From: Oligoflexia bacterium
GTDB taxonomy: Bacteria > Bdellovibrionota > UBA1018 > CAIPTA01
NCBI GenBank assembly: GCA_903867855.1
Contig: CAIPTA010000166.1
Span: forward strand, 1 to 42,658
Direction of reading: 5' to 3'
DNA: 42,658 nucleotides
A model generated the notes under the pieces. The model was given only the letters and a program-made list of their open reading frames with translations, made no database searches and had not been told where the DNA came from. Of this stretch, positions 8,610 through 15,834 are shown in pieces. Both the position numbers and the translations under genes were made by a program. Position 1 is the first letter of the stretch; each line of letters opens with the position of its first letter.

Positions 8610-8681
8610 CTTATAGCATATTGACGCGCCGGGTTCAAGCTCTTCCTATTGTTTCTGGGCCATCGATGCTATCCTTTTTCT

Positions 8682-8900
8682 ATGCTGAGAGCCTTGTTAA
8701 CATTGCCTTTATTGCTACTTTTGGCCTTGCTGGTTTCTTTATTGGTTTTTCCGGGCAAAGTAAGCGAAATCCTCAATCCTAGCCCCGAGACGGCCCCTGG
8801 CGCCTCTCAGCAGCCTATGGCGGTGGCTCCCGCGCCGGTACAGCAGCCAGCGCAACAACGTCCTCCTGCTAAAAATACCAAGCCTGCTCCGCGAAAATGA
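8682..8900 (+). CDS. Small proline/alanine-rich single-span membrane protein upstream of murJ
   Basis: 72 aa from the ATG at 8682. The N-terminus is one strongly hydrophobic leucine-rich segment (residues about 3-23). The rest is a Pro/Ala/Gln-rich tail ending in basic residues (KNTKPAPRK). No ribosome site is obvious. The stop overlaps the murJ start (ATGA at 8897-8900), so the two are very likely translated together. No family is recognised. The length and hydrophobicity pattern could fit a small inner-membrane accessory of the lipid II flippase, but that is only inference. Confidence 0.6.
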   Translation: MLRALLTLPLLLLLALLVSLLVFPGKVSEILNPSPETAPGASQQPMAVAPAPVQQPAQQRPPAKNTKPAPRK

Positions 8901-10486
8901 GCTCGGCCGCAGAGAGCAAAAAATCGAAAAAGGGCGGTGCCTTTCTCGTTGGTGCGGGGATTCTGCTTAGCCGCCTAGCCGGGCTCGTTAGGGTAAAAAT
9001 ATTTGCCCACTATTTCGGTAGCTCTGATGCAGGCGATGCCTTTAATGCCGCCCTGAAGATTCCCAATTTTCTACAAAATTTATTTGGTGAGGGAGTGCTC
9101 TCCGCTTCTTTTATTCCCGTTTATGCAAAGCTCCTAGCGGAGGACGATGACGAGAATTCCCAAAAGCTTGCAGGCGCCATTTTCTCGTGGCTAGCGCTCA
9201 CCACGAGTTGCCTGGTTCTCGCTGGGATATGGGCGAGCCCCTATTGCATTCAGTTCATCGCTCCTGGTTTTACAGAGGAAAAAAAGCAGCTCACGATACG
9301 TTTGGTGCAGATATTTTTTCCGGGTACGGGATTGCTGGTAATGTCTGCTTGGTGTCTGGGCGTACTCAATAGCCACCGACGTTTTTTTCTTTCCTATGTG
9401 GCCCCGGTGATTTGGAATTTTGCCATCATAGCTGTGTTGATAGTTTTTGGTGGATCGCGATCGCAGAGTGATCTAGCTGTGAAAGCTTCTTGGGGATTGG
9501 TGCTGGGATGTGCATTGCAGTTCTTGATTCAATTGCCCACTACGTTAGTGCTCCTTAAAAAATTTAGGCCTAACTTTGATCGCGTCTCCGGCCCAGTGCG
9601 CACGGTGCTAAAGAACTTTTTTCCAGTGGTGATCGCCCGTGGAGTAGTACAGCTCAGCGCCTACATCGACAATATGCTGGCAAGCTTGCTGCCAACTGGC
9701 GCCGTATCCTCCTTGGCCTATGCTCAAGTGATTTATCTTTTGCCCGTGAGTCTTTTTGGGATGTCGATCTCGGCGGCGGAATTGCCGGAAATGTCGAGCG
9801 CCGTGGGGGATGCCTCCGAGGTGGCGGCGAAGCTGCGCACGCGCATTGAGCTCGCCTTAGAGAGAGTTACCTTTTATGTGGTGCCCTCGGTGGCGGCCTT
9901 TTTGTTTTTTGGCGATGTGATTGTGGGCGCTCTTTATCAAGGCGGCGCATTTCATCGGGAAAATACGATTGAAGTGTGGGCTGTGCTCGCGGGTTCCACG
10001 GTTGGTTTATTAGCCTCTACGATGGGCCGTCTATATTCTTCTGCTTTTTACGCTCTTCGCGATACGCGCTCACCCTTGCGATTTGCGTTGGTGCGCGTGT
10101 TTCTCACCACAGTGCTCGGCTACTGTTTCGCTCTCTACTTGCCCCCCTTGCTTCATATTTCGCTGAAGTGGGGCACAGCGGGATTAACCGCCTCGGCAGG
10201 CATAGCGGGATGGGTAGAATTTTTTCTTCTCCGCCGCGGCATAGGAAAAAAAATCGGTGCAGTGCACTTGCCACTGGAAAAGCTTGGCCGCTATTGGCTC
10301 GCGCTTATTCCTGGCTTGGTGCTTGCTTCGCTCTTGAGGTGGCCTTTCGGATCCATGCATCCCATTCTGCTCGTGCCGCTTCTGCTTGGCCCCTATGGGA
10401 TTCTCTATCTTGCGATTTGTGGCAGACTCGGCGTGGGCGACCAAGTTTTACTTCAGCGCTTGCGTCTAGGCCGCAAATCTCGTTAA
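8897..10486 (+). CDS. murJ: Lipid II flippase MurJ
   Basis: 529 aa polytopic membrane protein of the MviN/MurJ family, usual length, with 13-14 hydrophobic segments. The N-terminus carries the family signature GILLSRLAGLVRVKIFA and the following stretch with GDAFNAALKIPNFLQNLFGEGVLSASFIPVY, including the conserved charged residues of the central cavity. It flips undecaprenyl-linked disaccharide-pentapeptide across the inner membrane for peptidoglycan synthesis. It starts inside the stop of the preceding small gene. HMG-CoA synthase follows after 9 nt, so an operon is likely. Confidence 0.96.
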   Translation: MSSAAESKKSKKGGAFLVGAGILLSRLAGLVRVKIFAHYFGSSDAGDAFNAALKIPNFLQNLFGEGVLSASFIPVYAKLLAEDDDENSQKLAGAIFSWLALTTSCLVLAGIWASPYCIQFIAPGFTEEKKQLTIRLVQIFFPGTGLLVMSAWCLGVLNSHRRFFLSYVAPVIWNFAIIAVLIVFGGSRSQSDLAVKASWGLVLGCALQFLIQLPTTLVLLKKFRPNFDRVSGPVRTVLKNFFPVVIARGVVQLSAYIDNMLASLLPTGAVSSLAYAQVIYLLPVSLFGMSISAAELPEMSSAVGDASEVAAKLRTRIELALERVTFYVVPSVAAFLFFGDVIVGALYQGGAFHRENTIEVWAVLAGSTVGLLASTMGRLYSSAFYALRDTRSPLRFALVRVFLTTVLGYCFALYLPPLLHISLKWGTAGLTASAGIAGWVEFFLLRRGIGKKIGAVHLPLEKLGRYWLALIPGLVLASLLRWPFGSMHPILLVPLLLGPYGILYLAICGRLGVGDQVLLQRLRLGRKSR

Positions 10487-10495
10487 GGTGACCCC

Positions 10496-11704
10496 ATGAA
10501 GCAAGTTGGCCTCGAGGCAATCGCCTTTGACATTCCCGAGCACTATATTAATCTGCACGATTTGGCGTTGGCGCGTGGCATTGATCCCGCAAAATTCACC
10601 AAAGGGCTTGGTCAGCTTGAGATGGCCGTGGCCACTGCCGCGGAAGATCCCGTTGTGCTCGCAATTGGCGCTGCTTCCCGGGCGTTAAGAAATTTTTCGA
10701 TCGATCCACGCTCAATTGGTCTCTTGATTGTGGGCACGGAAAGTTCCGTTGACCAAAGTAAGGCGCTCTCCAGTTTTCTCCATGAGCATCTTGGTTTGTC
10801 GAGCGAGTGTCGCAATTTTGAAGTGAAGCACGCGTGCTATGGCGCGATGGCGGGCGTTTCCATGGCAACAGACTGGATTCTCTCCGGCCGTGCAAGAGGA
10901 AAAAAAGCTCTCGTTGTTTCTGCCGACATTGCTCGCTATGGATTGCTCACTCCGGGCGAACCCACTCAGGGTGCGGGTTCTGTGGCCATGGTGATTTCCG
11001 AATCTCCAAGCCTGCTAAGCTTTCATACTGAGCGTCAGGGTTTTTACTCGAAGCAAGTGATGGATTTTTGGCGTCCCAATTATAGCAAAGATGCCTTCGC
11101 GGACGGGCACTTTTCCATGGAGTGTTATCTGGAGGCCTTGTCGTCGAGTTATGCGATGTATGCTAAAACAGAGATGGGAATGGCAAAATCCTTTGGGGCT
11201 GCCCTTTACCATGCTCCCTTCGTAAAAATGGCCCAGAAGGCCCATGTGCGCCTCTGGGAGCTAAGCCATGGCGCCACCTGCGAGGCCGGCAGCGCGAATC
11301 TGGTTCAAGCCAAGGATGACTATGAGAGACGCGTCGCGCCCTACCTTGAATTGAATGCTCGCGTTGGCAATATCTATACGGGTGCGCTCTTTCTTTCCCT
11401 GCTCTGTTATTTGGAAAAAGCAGAGAAGAGCGCCATGCCGATTAGCTTATTTTCCTATGGTAGCGGCTGTGTGGCGGAATTTTCTTCGATGAGTTTGCTG
11501 AAACCCTTGAGAGAATTTCCGGGCTATGAAGCCTCAGTAAGTCTCTTGGCGAAGCGGAAAAAAATCTCCATCCCGGAGTATGAGGCGATCATGGGAGATT
11601 GCGCAAAGATGGACTCGAATAACTTTAAGCCGCAGCAGAGCTTTCCTTTAAGCAGGAAGCTTCTCTACCGCGGCTGTGTGGATCATCAGCGAATTTATAG
11701 CTAA
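10496..11704 (+). CDS. Hydroxymethylglutaryl-CoA synthase
   Basis: 402 aa, thiolase-fold. The three catalytic residues of the family are in place: Glu82 in GTESSVDQSK, nucleophile Cys114 in KHACYGA and His239 in YHAPFVKMA. The reaction is acetyl-CoA plus acetoacetyl-CoA to HMG-CoA. In bacteria this serves either the mevalonate route to isoprenoids or beta-branching in polyketide clusters. No polyketide or other mevalonate genes are visible here. The neighbour MurJ uses an undecaprenyl substrate, which mildly favours the mevalonate route. AAGGTGA lies upstream of the ATG. The gene converges with fliA with a 2-nt gap. Confidence 0.9.
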   Translation: MKQVGLEAIAFDIPEHYINLHDLALARGIDPAKFTKGLGQLEMAVATAAEDPVVLAIGAASRALRNFSIDPRSIGLLIVGTESSVDQSKALSSFLHEHLGLSSECRNFEVKHACYGAMAGVSMATDWILSGRARGKKALVVSADIARYGLLTPGEPTQGAGSVAMVISESPSLLSFHTERQGFYSKQVMDFWRPNYSKDAFADGHFSMECYLEALSSSYAMYAKTEMGMAKSFGAALYHAPFVKMAQKAHVRLWELSHGATCEAGSANLVQAKDDYERRVAPYLELNARVGNIYTGALFLSLLCYLEKAEKSAMPISLFSYGSGCVAEFSSMSLLKPLREFPGYEASVSLLAKRKKISIPEYEAIMGDCAKMDSNNFKPQQSFPLSRKLLYRGCVDHQRIYS

Positions 11705-11706
11705 TT

Positions 11707-12477
11707 TTATGCTGCGAGCGATTGGCTGTCTTCGTCGTCTTCGAAGGCATTGTCTTGCAGATTCAATTTTAGGTTTGCGATAGCTTTCGTGTGCAGCTGA
11801 CAAACTCTCGATTCAGAAATATGCATGCGACTGCCAATTTCCTTCAGGTTCAAATCTTCAAAGTAGTAGAGAGCCAGTACTTGTTGTTCCTGGGGAGCTA
11901 AATTCACAATGGCTTTTTCCAAGTATTCGCGCACATCGTGGTTCGCTGCATTTGCGAGTGGATCGGAAGCAAGGCCTTGGTCGGGAACGAGCTCGATGGC
12001 CGTCGATGTTGATTCATCATCACGGTTTTCTCGCGTATAGCCTGCCATATTCATTTGGTCGAGCGTGTTCACATCTCTCACGAGCTGCTCGTATTTCACT
12101 TTATCAAGGTGAAGCGCGCGACGCAGTTCCTCGTCTGTGGCCTTATGGCCATTCTTGGCTTGTAACTTTTCGCAAAGGATTGCGAACTGTTTCGCCTTCT
12201 GGCGCATGCCTTTTGGGGCCCAATCCTGCGAACGCAATTCATCGAGCATAGCGCCGCGAATGCGGAATTCTGCGAAAGTTTTAAACTTGAAACCTTTTTC
12301 TGGCTTATAGCGATCGAGTGCCTGCATAAGGCCGATCAATCCAGCGCTAATAAGATCATCGATTTCCACACTGGCTGGAAGACGAGTCGCCATTTTTTTC
12401 GCAACCATGCGGACAAGGGAAAAATACTCAAGCATGAGTGTTTCTTTAGATAGAGCTTCGCTACTTACGTACTTCAT
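11707..12477 (-). CDS. fliA: RNA polymerase sigma-28 factor FliA (flagellar)
   Basis: 256 aa. Region 2 reads LVRMVAKKMATRLPASVEIDDL and continues with AGLIGLMQALDRY and the FliA-typical IRGAMLDELRSQDWAPKGMRQKA. Region 4 contains LAPQEQQVLALYYFEDLNLKEIG and the helix-turn-helix ISESRVCQLHTKAI. FliA directs transcription of late flagellar and chemotaxis genes. None of those genes is in the window, so this is a detached copy. AAGGAG sits 6 nt before the ATG. It ends in an acidic tail (DNAFEDDEDSQSLAA). Only 2 nt separate its stop from the convergent HMG-CoA synthase stop. Confidence 0.93.
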   Translation of the reverse strand: MKYVSSEALSKETLMLEYFSLVRMVAKKMATRLPASVEIDDLISAGLIGLMQALDRYKPEKGFKFKTFAEFRIRGAMLDELRSQDWAPKGMRQKAKQFAILCEKLQAKNGHKATDEELRRALHLDKVKYEQLVRDVNTLDQMNMAGYTRENRDDESTSTAIELVPDQGLASDPLANAANHDVREYLEKAIVNLAPQEQQVLALYYFEDLNLKEIGSRMHISESRVCQLHTKAIANLKLNLQDNAFEDDEDSQSLAA

Positions 12478-12657
12478 GAGTGCTCCTTAAAGGTAACTAA
12501 ATTTTATTTTATCACGACTGGCTTCTAGCTGGAAATATTAGGGCAGCTAAAGCAGGTATTTCCCCGATATAGGGTTATTTGCAAGGTGTATGCCCTTTGG
12601 CTAAGTGCTCGATCCCTCTACAGCTAAATGCCTTTAGCCTGTCTAACAACTAAACAC

Positions 12658-12686
12658 TTGTCGAAAAAATCGACATTCGTTAGTCT
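12658..12686 (+). promoter_or_regulatory. Putative promoter with overlapping inverted repeat for the FKBP gene
   Basis: TTGTCG (12658-12663) and TAGTCT (12681-12686) are 17 bp apart and could be weak -35 and -10 boxes. Overlapping the -35 is an exact inverted repeat, TGTCGA-AAAAA-TCGACA (12659-12675), suitable for a dimeric regulator. The rest of 12478-12657 holds only the fliA upstream region and AT-rich sequence in which I see nothing else. Confidence 0.35.
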
Positions 12687-12720
12687 ATTTTGCACTAACT
12701 AACTCGAAAGGAATCTCGCT

Positions 12721-13134
12721 ATGAAAAGGATCTTATTCGCATTTTTGGCTCTTGCTTTGGTGTCTCCATTTGCACATGCTGCGAAAACAAAAGTGGTAAC
12801 CACTAAGAGTGGATTAAAATATGAAGATGTTTTGGTCGGTAAAGGAACTGAAGCTAAAGCAGGAAAAAAAGTAACTGTGCACTATACGGGCACTTTGACG
12901 GATGGCAAAAAATTCGATTCCTCTGTGGATCGCAGCGAGCCGTTTACTTTTAATCTTGGCGCAGGCGATGTGATTAAGGGCTGGGATGAAGGCGTGGCCG
13001 GTATGAAAATCGGTGGCAAGCGCAAACTCACCATTCCCGCGAAATTGGGCTACGGCGAGCGTGGCGCAGGCGGCGGCTTGATTCCTCCGAATGCAACTTT
13101 GCTTTTCGACGTAGAACTACTCAAAGTAGAATAG
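12721..13134 (+). CDS. FKBP-type peptidyl-prolyl isomerase, exported
   Basis: 137 aa with a signal peptide (cleavage after AHA, residue about 20) followed by one FKBP domain. The domain is recognisable from VTVHYTGTLTDGKKFDSS, the FNLGAGDVIKGWDEGV active-site segment and GYGERGAGGGLIPPNATLLFDVELL. It catalyses cis-trans isomerisation of prolyl bonds and probably helps fold periplasmic proteins. Unlike FkpA or Mip it has no N-terminal dimerisation domain. GAAAGGAA lies about 8 nt before the ATG. It is a single-gene unit with its own terminator. Confidence 0.95.
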   Translation: MKRILFAFLALALVSPFAHAAKTKVVTTKSGLKYEDVLVGKGTEAKAGKKVTVHYTGTLTDGKKFDSSVDRSEPFTFNLGAGDVIKGWDEGVAGMKIGGKRKLTIPAKLGYGERGAGGGLIPPNATLLFDVELLKVE

Positions 13135-13160
13135 TTTCTATTTATACCACATGCATATGC

Positions 13161-13187
13161 AGGGGCCCTGTTGGGCCCCTTTTTTAT
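13161..13187 (+). terminator. Intrinsic terminator after the FKBP gene
   Basis: Perfect 8-bp stem AGGGGCCC/GGGCCCCT with loop TGTT (13161-13180), followed directly by a T-rich run. It lies 26 nt after the FKBP stop. Confidence 0.9.
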
Positions 13188-13228
13188 TTGCAGAGGCGAC
13201 CGATGACGCCCCACGAGCATCGCTTGAT

Positions 13229-13422
13229 GTGCGCATTCTTTTTAAAATACCTAAAGATCAAGGCGCGCGACGAGCACAGGCGTGCGTTGTTATTTGCGTA
13301 GGCTTTTAAAAATGCGCAAGATCGCGGCGTTCGACGAGGAACCGACTAAGGCGGCCGTTAGTGGCCGTCGCAGGAGCGTCCGAGGAGAACAACAAAGAGA
13401 TTGTGCATTTTTAAAAGCCTAC
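13229..13422. repeat. Palindromic intergenic repeat element (REP/MITE-like)
   Basis: A 22-nt segment at 13298-13319 (starting GTAGGCTTTTAAAAATGC) and one at 13401-13422 (ending TTTTTAAAAGCCTAC) are inverted copies with one mismatch. A third, diverged copy in the second orientation is at 13229-13252. Between them, AAGATC..GGCG..CGACGAG occurs twice as an imperfect direct repeat (about 13255-13277 and 13318-13340). The last arm includes the stop codon of the YebC-family gene. No ORF or transposase lies inside. It looks like a mobile or hairpin-forming intergenic element rather than a simple terminator. Confidence 0.65.
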
Positions 13423-14138
13423 TTGATGGCGGCGTATACTCGGTGCGTATCGTCGTAATCATCAATGGCCTGCAAAAACTCCGACACTTCTTTCAGTTGT
13501 TCCGGATTTAGCTCCACGATATTTTTGGGCTTGAAAGAAAATTCTGAAGTAGTCACGTTCCAGCCAGCGGCAGTGAGCGTATTGGAAACGGCACCAAGGT
13601 CGGCAATTTCTGTGATGAAAATAGCGCCAACTTTAGCATCGCCAAGATCGGCTTTGTCCATAGTGTCTACGCTTTGTGCACCAGCCTCAATGGCGGCTTC
13701 TTCGATGTCTTTCGCGTCTTTGTGGGTGGCTTCCACGAGTCCCACGCGATCAAACATCCAAGCCACCGCGCCGGAATTTCCGAGCTGACCTTTGCGAAAC
13801 AGCACTCGTATATCAGGAGTGGTGCGGTTTTTATTGTCGGTAAGGCATTCTACGATGATGGGCACTTTGTGAGGGGCGAAGCCTTCGAAGGTAATTGTTT
13901 CGTAGGTTACTTTCTCATCGAGGAGACCAGCGCCTTTTTTGATATTGCGCTCGATCGTATCCTTCGGCATGGAGTTCTTTTTTGCGGCTTCTACAGCAGC
14001 GCGGAGCCGCGGATTGGATCCGAGTTCGGCTCCACCAAGCTTTGCAGCCACGGAGATCTCTTTCGCCATTTTCGAGAAAATGGCTCCTTGTTTAGCGGAT
14101 TTTTCTGATTTGCCAGTTGCTTTCCATTGTGCGCCCAT
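13419..14138 (-). CDS. YebC/PmpR/TACO1 family protein
   Basis: 239 aa from the ATG at 14138, where the family-typical MGAQWKA begins; TAGGAA lies upstream. An in-frame extension to 14186 would overlap murF. Recognisable parts are GAIFSKMAKEISVAAKLGG, RAAVEAAKKNSMPKDTIERNIKKGAG, EGFAPHKVPIIVECLTDNKNRT and VRVLFRKGQLGNSG-like sequence (IRVLFRKGQLGNSGAVAWMFD). Members are DNA-binding regulators or ribosome-associated factors that help translate proline-rich stretches. It lies 20 nt after murF and is probably co-transcribed with it. Confidence 0.92.
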   Translation of the reverse strand: MGAQWKATGKSEKSAKQGAIFSKMAKEISVAAKLGGAELGSNPRLRAAVEAAKKNSMPKDTIERNIKKGAGLLDEKVTYETITFEGFAPHKVPIIVECLTDNKNRTTPDIRVLFRKGQLGNSGAVAWMFDRVGLVEATHKDAKDIEEAAIEAGAQSVDTMDKADLGDAKVGAIFITEIADLGAVSNTLTAAGWNVTTSEFSFKPKNIVELNPEQLKEVSEFLQAIDDYDDTHRVYAAIK

Positions 14139-14158
14139 AACGTTAATTCCTACCAGCC

Positions 14159-15529
14159 CTAGGCCTTCTTGGCAAGACTCTCCCACGCTCGTTCCATGCG
14201 CATACCGCGCGAACCTTTTAACAAAATACGATCCCCTGCTTTAGCACGCACACTGAGTTCTTCCGCGAGGGCTTCGAGGTCGCTAAAATGGCGCACTTCG
14301 CCAGAATAGTTGCGAAGCTTTAGCTCGCTCTCGAGATTTTTCATGCGGTCACCAAAGAGAAATACATGGCCCACTTTTGCTTTTTGAATCGGATCCGCGA
14401 GGCTGCGGTGGAGACTCTCTTCAAGGGTGCCGAGTTCAAGCATGTCGCCAAGGCAAGCCCAGACGGTAGATTTCGCATCTGGCTTTAGCATTTCGAGGGC
14501 TGCCGTTACAGAAGCAGGATTTGCGTTGTAGGTATCGGCATACACTTTCACGCCGCGCCAACTATGCACTTCGCTGCGTCCGGGAGGGGCTTTAAAACTG
14601 CTCAAGCCCTTCCGCATCTCATCGGGGGTGCAGCCTGCTAAATGAGCGAGGGTGAGCGCGCCTAGGAGATTCTGGGCGTTGTGGGAGCCTTCCAGGGGGA
14701 GGGGAAAGTGCTCTTCCTTAGGGCCAAAGCCAGTTACCACGAGATCGCCAAGATCGCCCTTAGGAATGATGCGGGCACGGATTTGCGCCGAAGCGTTTTC
14801 AATCCCGTAGCTAAGCCGCGTGCCCTGCTGCAGTTTTTTACCGCCCGCCAGAATATAGGGATCGTCCGCATTGATGGCGATGAGGCCTTTTCTTTTTTCG
14901 AGAGTGGTAAAAAGTTTTGTTTCTTCTTCTGCCACTGTTTTTACATCGATCAATTTTTCTAAATGCTCCGGACCAATCGAGCTCAAGAGGCCGCCATCGG
15001 GATCTACGATTTCTAGATGCTGCTCCATCGCGCCGGGCTCATCAATTCCCACTTCGATCACGGCGATATCTGTTTCTTTAGTCAAGCGAAGCATGGTTGC
15101 TGGGATTCCGGTGAAGCCATTTTGGCTCGCAAGAGTTTGCAGCACGCTTTTATATTTTCCTCGTAGAATCGCGGCTAGCAGTTCTTTTGAGGTGGTCTTG
15201 CCTGCGCTTCCACAAACCGCTAGCACGGGAAAGGAAAATTCTTTGCGCCAAGCGTGGGCGAGTTTGCGGTAGGCGAGTAAAGTATCCGCAACGGGAAAAG
15301 AAATTACAGCGCTTGGAGTTGGGAAATCGTTTCGATGCACGATTCCCTTCGCGCCTTTCTTGATGGCATCTGTGATAAAATTATGGCCATCCGTGCTTTC
15401 TCCAGCCAGCGCCACGAAGAGAAAGCCGGGCTGCACAGTGCGGGTATCAGTGGAGATTCCTGTGAAGGCGAAATCGCTAGCTGGTTTTTGTTGAAGAAGA
15501 GAGGCGATTTTGGGGGCGCTTAAAAACAT
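14159..15529 (-). CDS. murF: UDP-N-acetylmuramoyl-tripeptide--D-alanyl-D-alanine ligase
   Basis: 456 aa Mur ligase. The N-terminal UDP-binding part includes GISTDTRTVQPGFLFVAL. The ATP loop is VCGSAGKTTSKE. It is followed by SQNGFTGIPATMLRL, the position of the family NLNNxxGxPLTLL motif, and by the C-terminal DTYNANPASVTAAL. It adds D-Ala-D-Ala to the UDP-MurNAc-tripeptide in the cytosol. I use the second ATG (15529), since AGGA lies 5 nt before it while it abuts the first ATG (15535). It is outside any mur/dcw cluster. Its 5' region is an attenuator-like RNA whose terminator ends only about 20 nt before the start. Confidence 0.94.
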   Translation of the reverse strand: MFLSAPKIASLLQQKPASDFAFTGISTDTRTVQPGFLFVALAGESTDGHNFITDAIKKGAKGIVHRNDFPTPSAVISFPVADTLLAYRKLAHAWRKEFSFPVLAVCGSAGKTTSKELLAAILRGKYKSVLQTLASQNGFTGIPATMLRLTKETDIAVIEVGIDEPGAMEQHLEIVDPDGGLLSSIGPEHLEKLIDVKTVAEEETKLFTTLEKRKGLIAINADDPYILAGGKKLQQGTRLSYGIENASAQIRARIIPKGDLGDLVVTGFGPKEEHFPLPLEGSHNAQNLLGALTLAHLAGCTPDEMRKGLSSFKAPPGRSEVHSWRGVKVYADTYNANPASVTAALEMLKPDAKSTVWACLGDMLELGTLEESLHRSLADPIQKAKVGHVFLFGDRMKNLESELKLRNYSGEVRHFSDLEALAEELSVRAKAGDRILLKGSRGMRMERAWESLAKKA

Positions 15530-15549
15530 AGACATCCTAGAAAAAAGGC

Positions 15550-15603
15550 AAAAAAAAGAGCTGCTTTACTAAGGGGGTGGACCCACCACAGTAACGCAGC
15601 TCT
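15550..15603 (-). terminator. Intrinsic terminator in the murF leader
   Basis: On the minus strand AGAGCTGC (complement of 15596-15603) pairs perfectly with GCAGCTCT (complement of 15557-15564). Inner TTACT/AGTAA and GGTGG/CCACC pairs extend the stem, and eight Ts follow (15550-15557). The murF start is about 20 nt downstream. Confidence 0.85.
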
Positions 15604-15720
15604 AACTTCTCTGCGATCACCCACTCCGGGCTAAACGTTCGCCTCGGAGAGGATGATCGTCTTGAAATTAGTACTACTACAACTCAAGCGACCACCCCCT
15701 TTCTATGCACATGTAGCGCA
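15550..15720 (-). ncRNA. Structured leader or small RNA upstream of murF
   Basis: About 170 nt between a promoter-like site and an intrinsic terminator. Predicted by eye on the minus strand: (a) a 10-bp helix joins AAGGGGGTGG (complement of 15692-15701) to CCACCCCCTT (complement of 15571-15580). (b) A long apical hairpin pairs CGATCATCC with GGGTGATCG, then CTCCG with CGGAG, then GGC with GCC. (c) CTTGA/TCAAG and CGCAG/CTGCG form small hairpins. Helices (a) and the last one are incompatible with the terminator stem, as in riboswitches and attenuators. The two-strand layout also recalls 6S RNA. No known riboswitch consensus is recognised. Confidence 0.6.
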
Positions 15721-15727
15721 TGAATAA

Positions 15728-15757
15728 ATTATATCACCGGGCCGGAAAAGCTCGCAA
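15728..15757 (-). promoter_or_regulatory. Promoter for the murF leader RNA
   Basis: Minus-strand consensus -10 TATAAT (complement of 15728-15733) is preceded by TTGCGA (complement of 15752-15757) at 18 bp. Transcription would start near 15720, about 20 nt before the first predicted helix. Confidence 0.6.
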
Positions 15758-15834
15758 GGGGAGATGTTTTTGTATTCTGTAAAGCTGAATTTTACCTGTT
15801 AGCGTAGATCTTCTTGTTATATCCTAGCGGCAAT

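Noticed and set aside
13135-13418. Small coding gene in the gap after the FKBP gene
   Set aside because: The gap is filled by the terminator and the palindromic repeat; no frame has a start, ribosome site and reasonable length.
15550-15720. T-box leader, or 6S RNA, as identity of the murF leader
   Set aside because: The T-box consensus and specifier stem cannot be identified, only a chance GGTGG-like segment. 6S is possible from the closing and apical stems, but the short distance to murF argues for a leader, so no named class is given.
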